DNA from: Maricaulis maris
GTDB taxonomy: Bacteria; Pseudomonadota; Alphaproteobacteria; Caulobacterales; Maricaulaceae
Length of the DNA: 64,000 bases
Direction of reading: 5' to 3'
Assembly: GCF_003634045.1 (NCBI RefSeq)
Contig: NZ_RBIM01000003.1
Location: forward strand, 308,158 to 372,157
How positions within the stretch are numbered: position 1 is the stretch's first letter; every line of letters begins with the position of its first letter. A program made the translations under genes and the position numbers. The notes beneath the pieces are model-generated. The model was not told the origin of the DNA. It did not search any database and was given only the letters and a program-made list of their open reading frames with translations. Positions 1 to 9,125 of the stretch are shown here, one piece after another.

Positions 1-39
1 CCCCCAGTCATGGACTCCGACACCATCGGCAGCAAGTGC

Positions 40-1275
40 TTATTGCGAATGGTGGAAATGCGCGTCGAGAAATTCCAGGAAAGCGTCCCAGTCCGAGGGT
101 TGCACCCCGTGCAGCCCGCGGCGCATGAAAGCGGCGATATCAGCGCCCGGCTCAAAACCGCCCAGGCGTGATTGTCGCAGCCCGTCCGAGCCATAGAGTT
201 GATAGACAGGGCTGGCCGCCTGCGCCGCCCGGAAACTGCCCTGCGGGTCGGACCAAGCATCGCGCCAACCGCCACTGATCAGCAAGGGACGCGGCGCCAT
301 CAGGGCAATCAGCTGGTGCTGGTCGACGGGAATGGCCGCTTCATTGCCGGCATAACCGGCGTAGGTCTCGTTGAACCAATACGGATAGGTTTCGGTGATC
401 TGGGCGACACTCTCGCCGGCATGACTGCGGGTCAGCGTCGTACCACCGGTTCCGCCCTGATGCGCCAAGACCAGGTCGATCCGCGGATCAAAGGCTGCCG
501 CAACAAGCGCCGATTTGGCGTTGCGCGAATGCCCCCACACCGCCATCCGTTCCGGGTCAAAGCGCGGATCGCTTTCCAGCGCATCAATGGCGCGGGCGTA
601 ACCCCAGGCCCAGGCGATGATGGCACCGCTTTCGCGCCCCGGCATCAACGCGTCCAGCGCCGGCGCCGCGCCGGCCGGATTGTCCGGCACGATCTCACCG
701 GGATGCTGGAAGGCAAGTGCATAGCCGCGATCGAGGATCTGTTCGAACGGTGGCGAGGCGATGTAGCGCCCGAAGATCATGGACATGAGCTGGTTTTGCC
801 ATCCCCCACCCGAACCACACTCACGGGCCGACGGATTGGTGGGCGCCGACAGGTCGGTCCGACCGCCAAAAGCCGTGCGGGTGCCACAGAAAGTCTGCAT
901 CACAACGACCGGGACGGGTTCGCTGGCCGCTAACGGCAGCACCACGACGAGGCGGGTCTGCAGCGAACCCATCGCGACATCCCATTCCTCGATCCGGCCC
1001 CGGCCGCCAAAGGCGTCGACCTCGATCTCGCGGCGCTCAGTCACATGGACCGGCGCGTCGCCCGGCCAGGCGCCGTAAACCTCGGCCTCGAAACGGGCCA
1101 GCAGGTCGTCCCGCCCCGCCTCCCAGCCTTCGCGCGTCAGGTCATCGGATTGCAGGGCTGGGACAGCCGGCGGGCCCGCCGTCTCCGGCGACACCCGTGG
1201 CAGGACCATCGACACACAGCCGACCAGCATCAACGGCAGGGTGATGCCGACAAGGAACAGGAACGCACGGATCAT
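40..1275 (-). CDS. alpha/beta-hydrolase lipoprotein, CE15/acetyl-xylan-esterase-like
   Basis: This 411-residue protein is probably an exported carbohydrate ester hydrolase. The N-terminus is hydrophobic and ends in a lipobox (LVGC, Cys20), so it should be a lipoprotein. The nucleophile elbow is GHSRNAK with Ser250, followed by a stretch rich in FDPRI and GGTGGT, which is the pattern of glucuronoyl-esterase-like (CE15) hydrolases. A later GGWRDAWSD segment and a His near residue 392 could complete the triad. It is the last of three minus-strand genes, 101 bp after the small membrane protein gene. Substrate is not evident from the sequence; a general serine esterase is the alternative. Confidence 0.7.
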   Translation of the reverse strand: MIRAFLFLVGITLPLMLVGCVSMVLPRVSPETAGPPAVPALQSDDLTREGWEAGRDDLLARFEAEVYGAWPGDAPVHVTERREIEVDAFGGRGRIEEWDVAMGSLQTRLVVVLPLAASEPVPVVVMQTFCGTRTAFGGRTDLSAPTNPSARECGSGGGWQNQLMSMIFGRYIASPPFEQILDRGYALAFQHPGEIVPDNPAGAAPALDALMPGRESGAIIAWAWGYARAIDALESDPRFDPERMAVWGHSRNAKSALVAAAFDPRIDLVLAHQGGTGGTTLTRSHAGESVAQITETYPYWFNETYAGYAGNEAAIPVDQHQLIALMAPRPLLISGGWRDAWSDPQGSFRAAQAASPVYQLYGSDGLRQSRLGGFEPGADIAAFMRRGLHGVQPSDWDAFLEFLDAHFHHSQ

Positions 1276-1376
1276 GAGGCAGGCCGGATGGTCAGAAGGA
1301 GCATCATCAAAGCCTAGCCGCAGCCGACGCCCGACCCAATCACAATCGTGTGTGGAAACCGGGCTTTATCCGGTCG

Positions 1377-1697
1377 TCAGCGCGAGCTCGGGCCGACGCC
1401 ATCGACGGTCCAGCCTTCCGGACCGCGCGTGGCGACCAAGATTTCAGGACCGCTGGAGCGTGCCTGCGACGTGCGGGCCGAGGCCCGGCCACCGCGCAGC
1501 TTGCGCCAGACCCAGAAACCCGCCGCGGCAAGCACGGCAATACCGGCCACCACGAGGAAGGCGGCCGTCAGCATGGCAGCAAGGAAGATCACAAGTCCGA
1601 CGACGGCAAGCGCGATGAGGGCCGCGAGAATATCGCGTACCACCCGGCCGGCGCGTCCGGAGAAACCTGATGCGAATGTATGTCGAGCGTCCGTCAT
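1377..1697 (-). CDS. small membrane protein, function unknown
   Basis: A 106-residue protein starting at an ATG preceded by GGAAAGAGG. Upstream in-frame codons exist but lack a ribosome site and overlap the end of the neighbouring TerB/DnaJ-like gene. After a basic amphipathic N-terminus there is a long hydrophobic stretch (about residues 25-65) that can form two membrane helices, then an Arg-rich cytoplasmic segment and a Gly/Pro tail. I do not recognise a family. It lies between the DjlA-like gene and the esterase gene on the same strand. Confidence 0.55.
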   Translation of the reverse strand: MTDARHTFASGFSGRAGRVVRDILAALIALAVVGLVIFLAAMLTAAFLVVAGIAVLAAAGFWVWRKLRGGRASARTSQARSSGPEILVATRGPEGWTVDGVGPSSR

Positions 1698-1755
1698 GAA
1701 CCTCTTTCCGTGTTCGCCCCCGCTTCCCACCATGTTGGCATCAATGGGCCAAAGG

Positions 1756-2457
1756 TCAATTGGTGAGCGGTGTGACCAAACCACGCTGCGCCAGGATCTC
1801 GCCGTAAGCCGCGTTGATGGCTGCCATTTTTTCATCGGCCAGACGCTGGATTTCGAGCGGTGCGCCGCGCGCGATCAACCGGTCCGGGTGATTCTGCGAG
1901 GCAATACGGCGATAGGCCGTGCGCAGATCAAGGTCGGAGATGCCGGCCTCGATGCCCAGGATCACATAGGGGTCCTTGTCGTCCGGCTCGACATGGCCGG
2001 CCAGGATGCGGCGGAATTCGGTTTCGGAGAAGCCGAAAATGTCGGCCACGCGCTGCAGATAATCCATCTCGTCCGGGGTGATCGTGCCATCGGCCTTGGC
2101 GACGTGGAAAAGCCCGTCGAGCACATCTTCCAGGATCGCCGGATAACAGCGGAAACGGCGCGCCAGCCGGCGGGCATAGCCGTCAAAGCCGAGCGTGGTC
2201 TGCATCGCCAGTTCAAAGGCCCGGTCGAGCGCGTCGCGGCCTTCAGGCGGCGGCTTGAAGACCTCGTAGAAAGCGCGGATCTCGCTGCGTGAGACCATGC
2301 CGTCGGCCTTGGCCATCTTGGCGCCCAGCCCGATCAATGCCATGGCGAAATCGGCGTCATTGACCTTGTGTGCGGCGGCGCGGTCATCGCAGCCATCACA
2401 CTCCAGGAAACAATCGCGACCACTGATACGGTCGGCCAGATTTCGCCAAAATCCCAT
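1756..2457 (-). CDS. DjlA-like protein: TerB domain plus C-terminal J domain
   Basis: A 233-residue protein. The start at 2457 is chosen because GGAGGGTGA precedes it and the longer frame begins with non-typical residues. The middle (about 35-155) is a TerB-type helical domain with acidic metal-site-like motifs (KADGMVSRSE and KADGTITPDE). The C-terminus (about 165-230) is a J domain with DPYVILGIEAG and the HPD triplet in QNHPDRL, which stimulates Hsp70/DnaK ATPase. Unlike E. coli DjlA there is no clear membrane helix; a Cys-rich stretch (CLECDGCDD) follows the N-terminal amphipathic helix. It is likely a DnaK co-chaperone; the client is unknown. Confidence 0.82.
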   Translation of the reverse strand: MGFWRNLADRISGRDCFLECDGCDDRAAAHKVNDADFAMALIGLGAKMAKADGMVSRSEIRAFYEVFKPPPEGRDALDRAFELAMQTTLGFDGYARRLARRFRCYPAILEDVLDGLFHVAKADGTITPDEMDYLQRVADIFGFSETEFRRILAGHVEPDDKDPYVILGIEAGISDLDLRTAYRRIASQNHPDRLIARGAPLEIQRLADEKMAAINAAYGEILAQRGLVTPLTN

Positions 2458-2610
2458 ACGCGTCACCCTCCGGTCGCCCATGTAGGAAGCGCGCACTCAT
2501 TGCGCGAGTGGGCGGAGCCGGTCTTGTGCAGTTGGTGACCAGCTTAAGCCGGTTGCACCACGCCATGCCATGCTTAACCTCCGCGACAGATTGAAACGGA
2601 GTGCGACGGC

Positions 2611-5600
2611 ATGAGCGAGCGCGGGCGCGAGGCGTGGGAATTCTGGATCGACCGGGGCGGCACTTTCACCGATGTGATCGGCCGCGCGCCCGATGGCCGC
2701 CTGCACGCGCTCAAACTCCTGTCAGAAAGCCCCGACTATCGCGATGCTGCGACCGAAGGCGTGCGGCGCCTGTCGGCGGGTGCCGCTGTGAGCGCTGTGA
2801 AAATGGGCACCACCGTCGCCACCAATGCCCTGCTGGAACGCAAGGGCGCCCGCACGCTCTTACTGGTCACACGCGGCTTTGCGGATCTGCTGATCATCGG
2901 CGACCAGACCCGGCCCGACATTTTCGCCCTCGACCTCAAACGTCCCCGCCCACTCTATGACCGCGTGGTGGAAATCGACGAACGCCTGGACGCGAATGGC
3001 GAGGTCCTGACCCCGCTGGACGAGGAGGCCGCCCGCCGGGCGCTGGATGCCGCCAGGAAGGACGGGCTGGCCACAGTCGCCATCGCGCTGATGCACGCCT
3101 ATGGCAATGACACCCACGAAGCGCGGCTGGAGACGCTCGCCCGCGAAGCCGGTTTTGCCACGGTGATCCGCTCCTCCATCGCTTCGCCTTTGGTCAAGAT
3201 CGTGCCGCGCGCCTCGACCACCGTGCTCGACGCTTATCTGACCCCGGTGCTGCGCGACTATGTCGACCGCGTGGATCGCGGGCTGGAGGGGACACCACTC
3301 TTCTTCATGCAATCGTCCGGCGGTCTCGCTCCGGCGGGAGCCTTCCATGCCCGCGACGCCGTGCTCTCGGGTCCCGCCGGCGGTGTGGTCGGCATGGCCA
3401 AGACAGCGAAACAGGCCGGGCATCGCAAGGTCATCGGATTCGACATGGGCGGCACCTCGACCGATGTCTCGCGCTATGATGGCGACAGCTATGACCGGGT
3501 CCAGGAGACGCTGGTCGCCGGCCATCGCCTGCGCGCGCCGATGATGGCGGTGCACACCGTGGCGGCGGGTGGCGGTTCGATCCTCACCTTTGACGGCGAA
3601 CGGGCCCGGGTCGGGCCGGACAGTGCCGGCGCCATGCCAGGTCCCGCCGGTTATGGCCGCGGCGGACCGGCCGCTGTCACCGATGCCAATATCGTGCTCG
3701 GGCGCATCCAGCCGGACTGGTTCCCGCATGTCTTCGGTGACACCTCCGACCAACCGCTCAATGTCGACGCCTCGCGCGCGGCGCTGGGTGACCTCGCCGA
3801 CGCCATGGGCCTGGACACGCCGGAAGCCGCCGCCGAGGGCTTCCTCGCCGTCGCCGTGGAAAGCATGGCCCAGGCGATCAAGCAGATCTCGATCGGCCAG
3901 GGCGTTAATCCGTCCGGCTATGCCCTGTCTGCCTTTGGCGGCGCTGGTGCCCAGCATGCCTGCCGGGTCGCTGATGCGCTGGGCATGAAAACCGTCCTCA
4001 TCCACCCCTATGGCGGGCTGCTCTCGGCTCTGGGCATCGGCCTGGCTGACATTCGCGAGACCCGCATGGCCGCAGTCGAGGGTGACTTCGCCGACGCGTT
4101 CGACAGCGCCTGTGCCGTCGCCGACCGCCTGGCCGACGACGCCCGTGACGCGCTGGCCGCGCAGGGCCTGCCGCTCGCCGAGGTCCGGGTGAGCCGCGAA
4201 TGGCGCCTGAAAGTCTCCGGTTCCGACACCTCCATCCCGGTCGCCGCCGACAATGCCGAGGTGATGGTCGCAAATTTCCGCACCGCCCATGAGCGCCTGT
4301 TCGGCTTCGTGCCCGAAGGTGACCTGGTCATCGAGTCGGTCACCGCCGAGGCCGAATGCGCCCCGCCCGGCTCCGGTGACTGGTCGGTGGAGATGCCGCC
4401 GGTAAGCGGTGGCACGCCGCGCCCCACCGGCCTCGCCCGCCTGTTCGACAAGGGTAGCTGGCAGAATGTGCCGGTCTACAGGCTCGACCAGTTCGGTCCC
4501 GGCGGTGAGGAGATCGGCCCGGCCCTGATCATGGACCCCAATGCGACCATCGTCGTCGATGCCGGCTGGAAAGCGGTCCGGCTGGACGACGGCACCCTCT
4601 CCCTCCAACGCGCCATTGCTGCCGCCGAGGCCAGCGGCGATACCGCGCTCGACCCGATCCGGCTGGAATTGTTCAACAAGCGTTTCATGTCAGTCGCCGA
4701 GCAGATGGGCGTGGCGCTGGAACGCACCGCCCACTCGGTCAATATCAAGGAGCGGCTCGACTTCTCCTGCGCCGTCTTTGACGCCGAAGGCGGGCTGGTC
4801 GCCAATGCGCCGCACATGCCGGTCCATCTCGGCTCGATGTCGGCCTCGGTCCGCGCCGCCGCCGAGGCGCATCCCGACCTCGGCCCCGGCGACGCGGTCG
4901 CGGTCAATGCGCCCTATGATGGCGGCACGCATCTGCCTGACATCACTCTGGTCACCCCGGTGCATGATCCCGAGACCGGGACTCGCATCTTCTATGTCGC
5001 GGCCCGCGGACACCACGCCGATGTCGGCGGTATCGCGCCCGGCTCCATGCCGCCCTTCTCGACCTCGATCGAGGAAGAAGGCGTACAATTCCGCAATGTC
5101 AAAGTGATGGAGAAGGGCCGCTTCCTCGAAGAGGTCGTCACGGGCGTGCTCGCCTCCGGCCCGCATCCGGCCCGCAAACCGTCCCAGAACATCGCCGACA
5201 TGAAGGCCCAGCTGGCCGCCTGCGCCAAGGGGGCGGGCGAGCTGCACCGGCTGGTCGCCGACAACGGGCTGGCCGTGGTCAAAGCCTATATGGGCCATGT
5301 CCAGGACAATGCCGAGCGCGCCGTCCGCCGGGTCATCGACGCCTTGTCGGACGGGTCTCACACGGTGAAGCTGGATGATGGTGCCGATATCCGTGTCGCC
5401 ATCCGCGTCGACCGCGAGGCCCGCTCGGCCGTCGTCGACTTCACCGGCACCGCGCCCCAGCGCCCGAGCAATTTCAACGCGCCCGCCTCGGTCGCCCGCG
5501 CCGCCGTGCTCTATGTCTTCCGCTGCCTGGTGGGCGATGCCATCCCGCTCAATGAGGGCTGTCTCAAGCCGATCGAGATCATCCTGCCCGAGGCTTGCCT

Positions 5601-6183
5601 GCTCAACCCAAAACCGCCCGCCGCCGTGGTCGCCGGCAATGTCGAGACCAGCCAGCTGGTCGTCGACGCCCTGTTCGGCGCCACCGGCCGCCTCGCCGCC
5701 AGCCAGGGCAGCATGAACAATCTCACCTTCGGCAATGACCGCCACCAGTATTACGAGACCATCTGCGGCGGCGCCGGCGCTGGCAAGGACGCAGACGGCA
5801 AACCCTTCGCCGGCGAGAGCGCCATCCACACCCATATGACCAATTCCCGCATGACCGACCCGGAAGTCCTGGAACGCCGCTTCCCGGTCCGCCTCGAGCA
5901 TCACCGCATCCGCGAAGACTCCGGCGGTAAAGGCGGCGCGCCGGGTGGCAAGGGATCGGTCCGCCGCCTCACCTTCCTGGAACCCATGGAAGTCGCCCTC
6001 CTCTCCTCCCGCCGTATCGAGCGCCCTTTCGGACTGGATGGCGGCGGCGAGGCCCTCAGTGGCAGGCAGCGCGTGATCCGGGCGAGCGGTGAGAGCGAAG
6101 ACCTGCCCGGCCTGTTCCGCATTGATGTCGAGGCTGGCGACAGTGTGGAGATTGAAACGCCGGGTGGTGGCGGGATGGGTTGA
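2611..6183 (+). CDS. 5-oxoprolinase / hydantoinase, HyuA-HyuB single-chain
   Basis: A 1190-residue ATP-dependent amide-ring hydrolase, probably cleaving 5-oxo-L-proline to glutamate. The N-terminal half (about 1-680) is HyuA-like: [10 protein letters not shown] near the start, [14 protein letters not shown], and the second phosphate motif [11 protein letters not shown]. The C-terminal half (about 690-1190) is HyuB-like, with [20 protein letters not shown] and a Gly-rich end ([12 protein letters not shown]). The fused arrangement and length match eukaryotic-type and bacterial single-chain OplAH enzymes. An RBS (ACGGAG) lies 9 bases before the ATG. It stands alone, divergent from the DjlA-like gene. 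A hydantoinase/carboxylase-type substrate cannot be excluded. Confidence 0.88.
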   Translation: MSERGREAWEFWIDRGGTFTDVIGRAPDGRLHALKLLSESPDYRDAATEGVRRLSAGAAVSAVKMGTTVATNALLERKGARTLLLVTRGFADLLIIGDQTRPDIFALDLKRPRPLYDRVVEIDERLDANGEVLTPLDEEAARRALDAARKDGLATVAIALMHAYGNDTHEARLETLAREAGFATVIRSSIASPLVKIVPRASTTVLDAYLTPVLRDYVDRVDRGLEGTPLFFMQSSGGLAPAGAFHARDAVLSGPAGGVVGMAKTAKQAGHRKVIGFDMGGTSTDVSRYDGDSYDRVQETLVAGHRLRAPMMAVHTVAAGGGSILTFDGERARVGPDSAGAMPGPAGYGRGGPAAVTDANIVLGRIQPDWFPHVFGDTSDQPLNVDASRAALGDLADAMGLDTPEAAAEGFLAVAVESMAQAIKQISIGQGVNPSGYALSAFGGAGAQHACRVADALGMKTVLIHPYGGLLSALGIGLADIRETRMAAVEGDFADAFDSACAVADRLADDARDALAAQGLPLAEVRVSREWRLKVSGSDTSIPVAADNAEVMVANFRTAHERLFGFVPEGDLVIESVTAEAECAPPGSGDWSVEMPPVSGGTPRPTGLARLFDKGSWQNVPVYRLDQFGPGGEEIGPALIMDPNATIVVDAGWKAVRLDDGTLSLQRAIAAAEASGDTALDPIRLELFNKRFMSVAEQMGVALERTAHSVNIKERLDFSCAVFDAEGGLVANAPHMPVHLGSMSASVRAAAEAHPDLGPGDAVAVNAPYDGGTHLPDITLVTPVHDPETGTRIFYVAARGHHADVGGIAPGSMPPFSTSIEEEGVQFRNVKVMEKGRFLEEVVTGVLASGPHPARKPSQNIADMKAQLAACAKGAGELHRLVADNGLAVVKAYMGHVQDNAERAVRRVIDALSDGSHTVKLDDGADIRVAIRVDREARSAVVDFTGTAPQRPSNFNAPASVARAAVLYVFRCLVGDAIPLNEGCLKPIEIILPEACLLNPKPPAAVVAGNVETSQLVVDALFGATGRLAASQGSMNNLTFGNDRHQYYETICGGAGAGKDADGKPFAGESAIHTHMTNSRMTDPEVLERRFPVRLEHHRIREDSGGKGGAPGGKGSVRRLTFLEPMEVALLSSRRIERPFGLDGGGEALSGRQRVIRASGESEDLPGLFRIDVEAGDSVEIETPGGGGMG

Positions 6184-6358
6184 TAGGGGCGAGGTGGCGG
6201 ATGACGCCAGGCAATCGGACCAAGTCGCGGCAATCCCGGTGCAGGCCGACCCAGGCCAGTGCAGGCCACAAGCTATCACAAATCGATTCAGCCGGTGAAA
6301 AGCCCGGTCAAAAACCGGTCAAACCGCTGGCCAAGCCTACCGCTCGCTGAGAAGGCTT

Positions 6359-6390
6359 CCCTTATAAGGCAGCCTTGCCTCTTATAAGGG
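6359..6390. repeat. inverted repeat CCCTTATAAG / CTTATAAGGG
   Basis: Two perfect 10-bp arms at 6359-6368 and 6381-6390 with a 12-base loop. The same core occurs a third time at 6507-6524. It could be a hairpin in RNA or two adjacent protein-binding sites. There is no U-tract, so it is a poor intrinsic terminator for the upstream oxoprolinase gene. Confidence 0.7.
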
Positions 6391-6506
6391 ACTACAAGTT
6401 TGCCACCCAAGCCCCCGCATGACATTGTAATATGTTGAATTGGCCGCAATATCTGGAACCTCGTGGCGTTTCAAAGTGGCCGTCGCGCGGTACCAACGCC
6501 AAAATT

Positions 6507-6524
6507 CATCCCTTATAAGGGATG
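6507..6524. repeat. perfect 18-bp palindrome with CCTTATAAGG core
   Basis: CATCCCTTATAAGGGATG reads identically on both strands. It directly abuts the left end of the 169-bp palindromic element (starting 6525) and shares its core with the 6359-6390 pair. Confidence 0.75.
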
Positions 6525-6693
6525 GCGCCCCGCGCACACCCTGCCATAAACCGCTTGCCGGGAGACAGCCCTATCCGCTTCTTGAGCTCAAGGGGCATGC
6601 CCGCGGAGCGGCGCCTGCGGCGCCCTTGACCTCAAGAACCGGATACGGCCGGCTGGCTGACAAGGAATTTATGGGTGGGTCCGCGCGGGGCGC
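6525..6693. repeat. 169-bp palindromic element, copy A
   Basis: The ends are a perfect 11-bp inverted repeat (GCGCCCCGCGC / GCGCGGGGCGC). Inside, the left arm (CCATAAACCGCTTG, then TATCCGCTTCTTGAG) is answered by the right arm (CTCAAGAACCGGATA, then CAAGGAATTTATGG), giving imperfect arms of about 70 bp around a GC-rich centre. A second copy in the same orientation lies at 8803-8966. The size and lack of coding capacity resemble MITEs or the long intergenic inverted repeats known from Caulobacter-type genomes. Confidence 0.85.
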
Positions 6694-6855
6694 AGGACGG
6701 GGAACGTGAACCCTCAGGCTTTCGAATAATTGGTGCCTGACACCACCTTTTTCCTGTCGCCATTTTTCCAGACAAGAGCTTCGCTGCCGGAGCTTTCGAT
6801 GGCGGGCGACACTCTGGCGCCCTATCATGGTTCAGAAGGACTTGGAGATGCGACC

Positions 6856-7344
6856 ATGACTCTTGAGCAAGCGGCACTTGTTGCGCAAATCGTCGGTGCT
6901 ATCGTCGTTGCCGCGACCCTTATCTACCTCGCGCTGCAGGTTCACCAGGGCGCGCGGCAAATGCGGTCCGAAGCTCGGCAGGCTCAGCTCACCTATGACC
7001 AGACCGGCGTCTACAAATTCGTCGACTTCCCGGAACTTGGCCTCATCATGTCGAAGGCTGAACCTCCAAGCTTCGAGGAAAAAACGAAACTCGTTTTCTG
7101 GATGATCGGGCAGATGCGGGCTCGGGAATATGAGTGGCTGCAATACAAGAACGGCGCGATCACGAAGGAGTCGTGGGAGACCTATCGCGGCGTGATTTTC
7201 TTTGTGCTTGGCACGGAACGCGGTCGGGCGCTCTGGGAGGTCACCAAGGGCTATTTCAATGCCGACTTTGTCGCCATGGTCGCCGACATGACGAAGGATG
7301 CGCCTCCGATTGACATGTGGGACAAGCTGCACGCCATCAAATAG
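6856..7344 (+). CDS. single-pass membrane protein, function unknown
   Basis: A 162-residue protein starting at the ATG after TTGGAGATGCGACC; earlier in-frame ATGs run into the repeat region and lack good ribosome sites. One N-terminal transmembrane helix (about residues 8-27, VAQIVGAIVVAATLIYLALQ) is followed by a cytoplasmic, mostly helical domain with Trp- and Tyr-rich segments (REYEWLQYKNG, SWETYRGVIF). This resembles a group of uncharacterised marine-bacterial membrane proteins, but I cannot name the family. It lies inside the island bracketed by the two palindromic elements. Confidence 0.7.
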   Translation: MTLEQAALVAQIVGAIVVAATLIYLALQVHQGARQMRSEARQAQLTYDQTGVYKFVDFPELGLIMSKAEPPSFEEKTKLVFWMIGQMRAREYEWLQYKNGAITKESWETYRGVIFFVLGTERGRALWEVTKGYFNADFVAMVADMTKDAPPIDMWDKLHAIK

Positions 7345-7383
7345 CCCAGGATTGCCGGCGTCGCGCCGAAGGCCGCCGATCGG

Positions 7384-7911
7384 TCAGCCCAGTCGACAGC
7401 GCATGAAGCGCCAGCCATGGTGCAGCGCTTCCGGCACCTCTGCTTCCGGATAGGGCGGGATATCGGCAAAGCCCGCCGCCTCGTAAAGACGATGAGCGGA
7501 CGTCATGAAGGGGCCCGTGTCCAACACCAGGTCTTGATAGCCAAAGCTCCGCGCGTCACGGACGAGCCGGTTCAGGACCTTTGCGCCCACGCCTCCGCCG
7601 CGGCTCGTGCGGGAGACATAGATGCGTTTGATCTCGCCAACGCCGTCTCGGATGCGGCGGAGCCCGCCCATCCCAAGCGCGACCTCCCCATCAAAGACGA
7701 GATAGACAACGCCGTCTGGCGGCGTTCCCTCACACAGCTTGTCCAACGAGCTGTGGACATAGTCCGGGATAGGCATGCCCAGGAGGCTTGGCAGCGAGAG
7801 CCCGTACCGATCCTGCACCGAGTCATCGATCCAGCTGAGGTACTCAATATTGAAGTCTATGAGCAAGTCGCGGTGCTGATCGAGATTGGCTCGCACGAAT
7901 TCGATATTCAT
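7384..7911 (-). CDS. GNAT-family N-acetyltransferase
   Basis: A 175-residue acetyltransferase. The start is placed at 7911, where the GNAT fold begins (MNIEFVRANLDQH); the open frame extends upstream without family similarity. The acetyl-CoA-binding motif A appears as IKRIYVSRTSRGGGVGAKVL (about residues 108-127), and motif B as LDTGPFMTSAHRLYEAAGF. The substrate is unknown. It is convergent with the small membrane protein gene and divergent from hicA, within the repeat-bracketed island. GNAT toxins of the TacT type are usually paired with an RHH antitoxin, which is not adjacent here, so a housekeeping or resistance role is as likely. Confidence 0.8.
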   Translation of the reverse strand: MNIEFVRANLDQHRDLLIDFNIEYLSWIDDSVQDRYGLSLPSLLGMPIPDYVHSSLDKLCEGTPPDGVVYLVFDGEVALGMGGLRRIRDGVGEIKRIYVSRTSRGGGVGAKVLNRLVRDARSFGYQDLVLDTGPFMTSAHRLYEAAGFADIPPYPEAEVPEALHHGWRFMRCRLG

Positions 7912-8159
7912 CTGCAGTCCCGTCCCACGCGCACTACCTATCGAATTGGTACAAAAATGTCTTGAAGGAAGGGAGAAGGCAACGAGGAAAAGCCAGGACA
8001 TACACAATTGGTCTGGCAAAACGGCTTTGGGTACCAACACCTGAGCGCCCTTGGATCGTGCTTGTCCCAGCCTCCAGGACAGCCCGAGCAAAGGCGCATT
8101 ACCGATTGACCACGGAGGGTCAAGGGCGCATAATAATGCGTATACATGGAGCGATCCTG

Positions 8160-8351
8160 ATGGAGCTCGAAACCAATAGCCGCAAGCTCATCAAGCTGCT
8201 TGAGAAAGACGGTTTCGAGCACGTCACGACGAAGGGGTCGCACCACAAGTATCGCAAGGGCATGATCACCCTGGTCGTGCCGCACCCCAAAAAGGACCTG
8301 CCGACCGGTCTGGTCCGTGCGATCTACCGGCAGGCCGGCTGGATCGACTAG
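8160..8351 (+). CDS. hicA: HicA-type mRNA interferase toxin
   Basis: A 63-residue toxin of the HicA family, which has a dsRBD-like fold and cleaves mRNA. The family core is clear: SRKLIKLLEKDGF, then the catalytic-His segment TTKGSHHKYRK, then VPHPKKDLPTGLVRAIYRQAG. The ATG at 8160 is preceded by GGAGCG with 7-base spacing; a longer frame beginning at 7962 carries no family residues. The hicB gene follows after 15 bp, the usual toxin-first order. The pair should be autoregulated by HicB. Confidence 0.92.
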   Translation: MELETNSRKLIKLLEKDGFEHVTTKGSHHKYRKGMITLVVPHPKKDLPTGLVRAIYRQAGWID

Positions 8352-8366
8352 GACGGAGGCTCAACC

Positions 8367-8771
8367 ATGCCCAATTTCTACGCCATTGTGACCCAAGAGG
8401 GGGACAGTGCGCACGGCATCCATTTCCCCGACCTCCCTGGCTGCTTCTCGGCAGCCGATACGCTCGACGAGGTTCCCGCCAAGGCACGTGAGGCGCTGTC
8501 CCTCTGGTTCGAGGATGAGGCGATGATCGCGCCGAGTTCGCTCGCCGACGTGCACGAGAAAATCCGCAACGACGTCGTTTATGCCAAGCTCATGTCGAGC
8601 GGCGCGTTTCTGATGTCCATCCCGGTCGTCTCGATGACCGGCCGCACGGTTAAGGCCAACCTGACGATGGATGCCGGCCTGCTTCAGGCCATCGACGAGA
8701 CCGCCAGAGAGCGCGGCGTCACGCGTTCGGCCTTCATCGCAGACCTGGCCCGGCGCGAGATCGCGGCATAG
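8367..8771 (+). CDS. hicB: HicB-type antitoxin with RHH DNA-binding tail
   Basis: A 134-residue antitoxin. The N-terminal half is the degenerate RNase-H-like HicB domain (YAIVTQEGDSAHGIHFPDLP, then GCFSAADTLDE), which binds and blocks HicA. The C-terminal 40 residues form a ribbon-helix-helix motif (VKANLTMDAGLLQAIDETA, then RERGVTRSAFIADLAR), so this is the CopG/RHH class of HicB that represses its own promoter. GGAGG lies 8 bases before the ATG. The second palindromic element begins 32 bp after its stop. Confidence 0.93.
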   Translation: MPNFYAIVTQEGDSAHGIHFPDLPGCFSAADTLDEVPAKAREALSLWFEDEAMIAPSSLADVHEKIRNDVVYAKLMSSGAFLMSIPVVSMTGRTVKANLTMDAGLLQAIDETARERGVTRSAFIADLARREIAA

Positions 8772-8802
8772 TCGACCGGTGGCAGGAGCGCGTGAACAAG
8801 AG

Positions 8803-8966
8803 GCGCCCCGCGCTCACCCGTCCATAAACCGCTTGCCGAGAGATCGCCGTATCCGGTTCTTGAGGTCAAGGGTGTAACCGCGAAGCGGCGGCTGCGCCGC
8901 CCTTGACTTGAAGAAGCGGATACGGCCCGCTGGCTGACAAGCGATATATGGATCAAAGAGCGCGTG
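8803..8966. repeat. palindromic element, copy B
   Basis: A second copy of the element at 6525-6693, in the same orientation. Shared blocks include GCGCCCCGCGC, CCATAAACCGCTTGCCG, TATCCG-TTCTTGAG-TCAAGGG, GGATACGGCC and GCTGGCTGACAAG. The arms again pair (left TATCCGGTTCTTGAGG with right TTGAAGAAGCGGATA). The outermost right end is less well preserved than in copy A: CGCGCTC pairs with GAGCGCG. Confidence 0.82.
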
Positions 8967-8974
8967 CACGCCTG

Positions 8975-9093
8975 TTGTCATCCCTGATGGACGCCCCGCG
9001 ACGGCGCGGCGAAAGTCAGGGGCCTAAATGTTGTAACCTGTTAGGTCCCCGCCCTGCGTCCGGCCTTCGCCGGACATCCGGCGGGGATGACAA
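8975..9093. repeat. compound palindromic repeat with TTGTCATCCC ends
   Basis: TTGTCATCCC (8975-8984) is matched by GGGATGACAA (9084-9093). Nested inside are GGGGCCTAA with TTAGGTCCCC (about 9019-9050) and the small hairpin TCCGGCCTTCGCCGGA. It is adjacent to copy B, and is the remaining content of the hicB-to-M14 interval. No gene is seen. This type of CGTCATCCC-style dispersed repeat is common in proteobacterial intergenic DNA. Confidence 0.65.
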
Positions 9094-9125
9094 ACCCGGT
9101 TTCCGGTGCATCCCTCACCCCCCGC

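Larger units (their letters stand above)
6184..6855. other. gene-free interval with palindromes
   Basis: No convincing coding region. The first half contains a short direct repeat CCGGTCAAA around 6304-6322 and the CCCTTATAAG palindromes; the second half is a large palindromic element. Just after it, at about 6731-6745, comes TGGTGCCTGACACCA, itself an imperfect palindrome, then the promoter and leader of the 162-residue membrane protein gene. Confidence 0.6.

Noticed and set aside
2860-6279. Two long minus-strand frames (582 and 529 codons) opposite the oxoprolinase
   Set aside because: Antisense shadows without motifs; the sense frame has clear HyuA/HyuB motifs.
7384-8351. GNAT protein and HicA as a single toxin operon
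   Set aside because: The GNAT gene is on the opposite strand, and HicAB is complete by itself.
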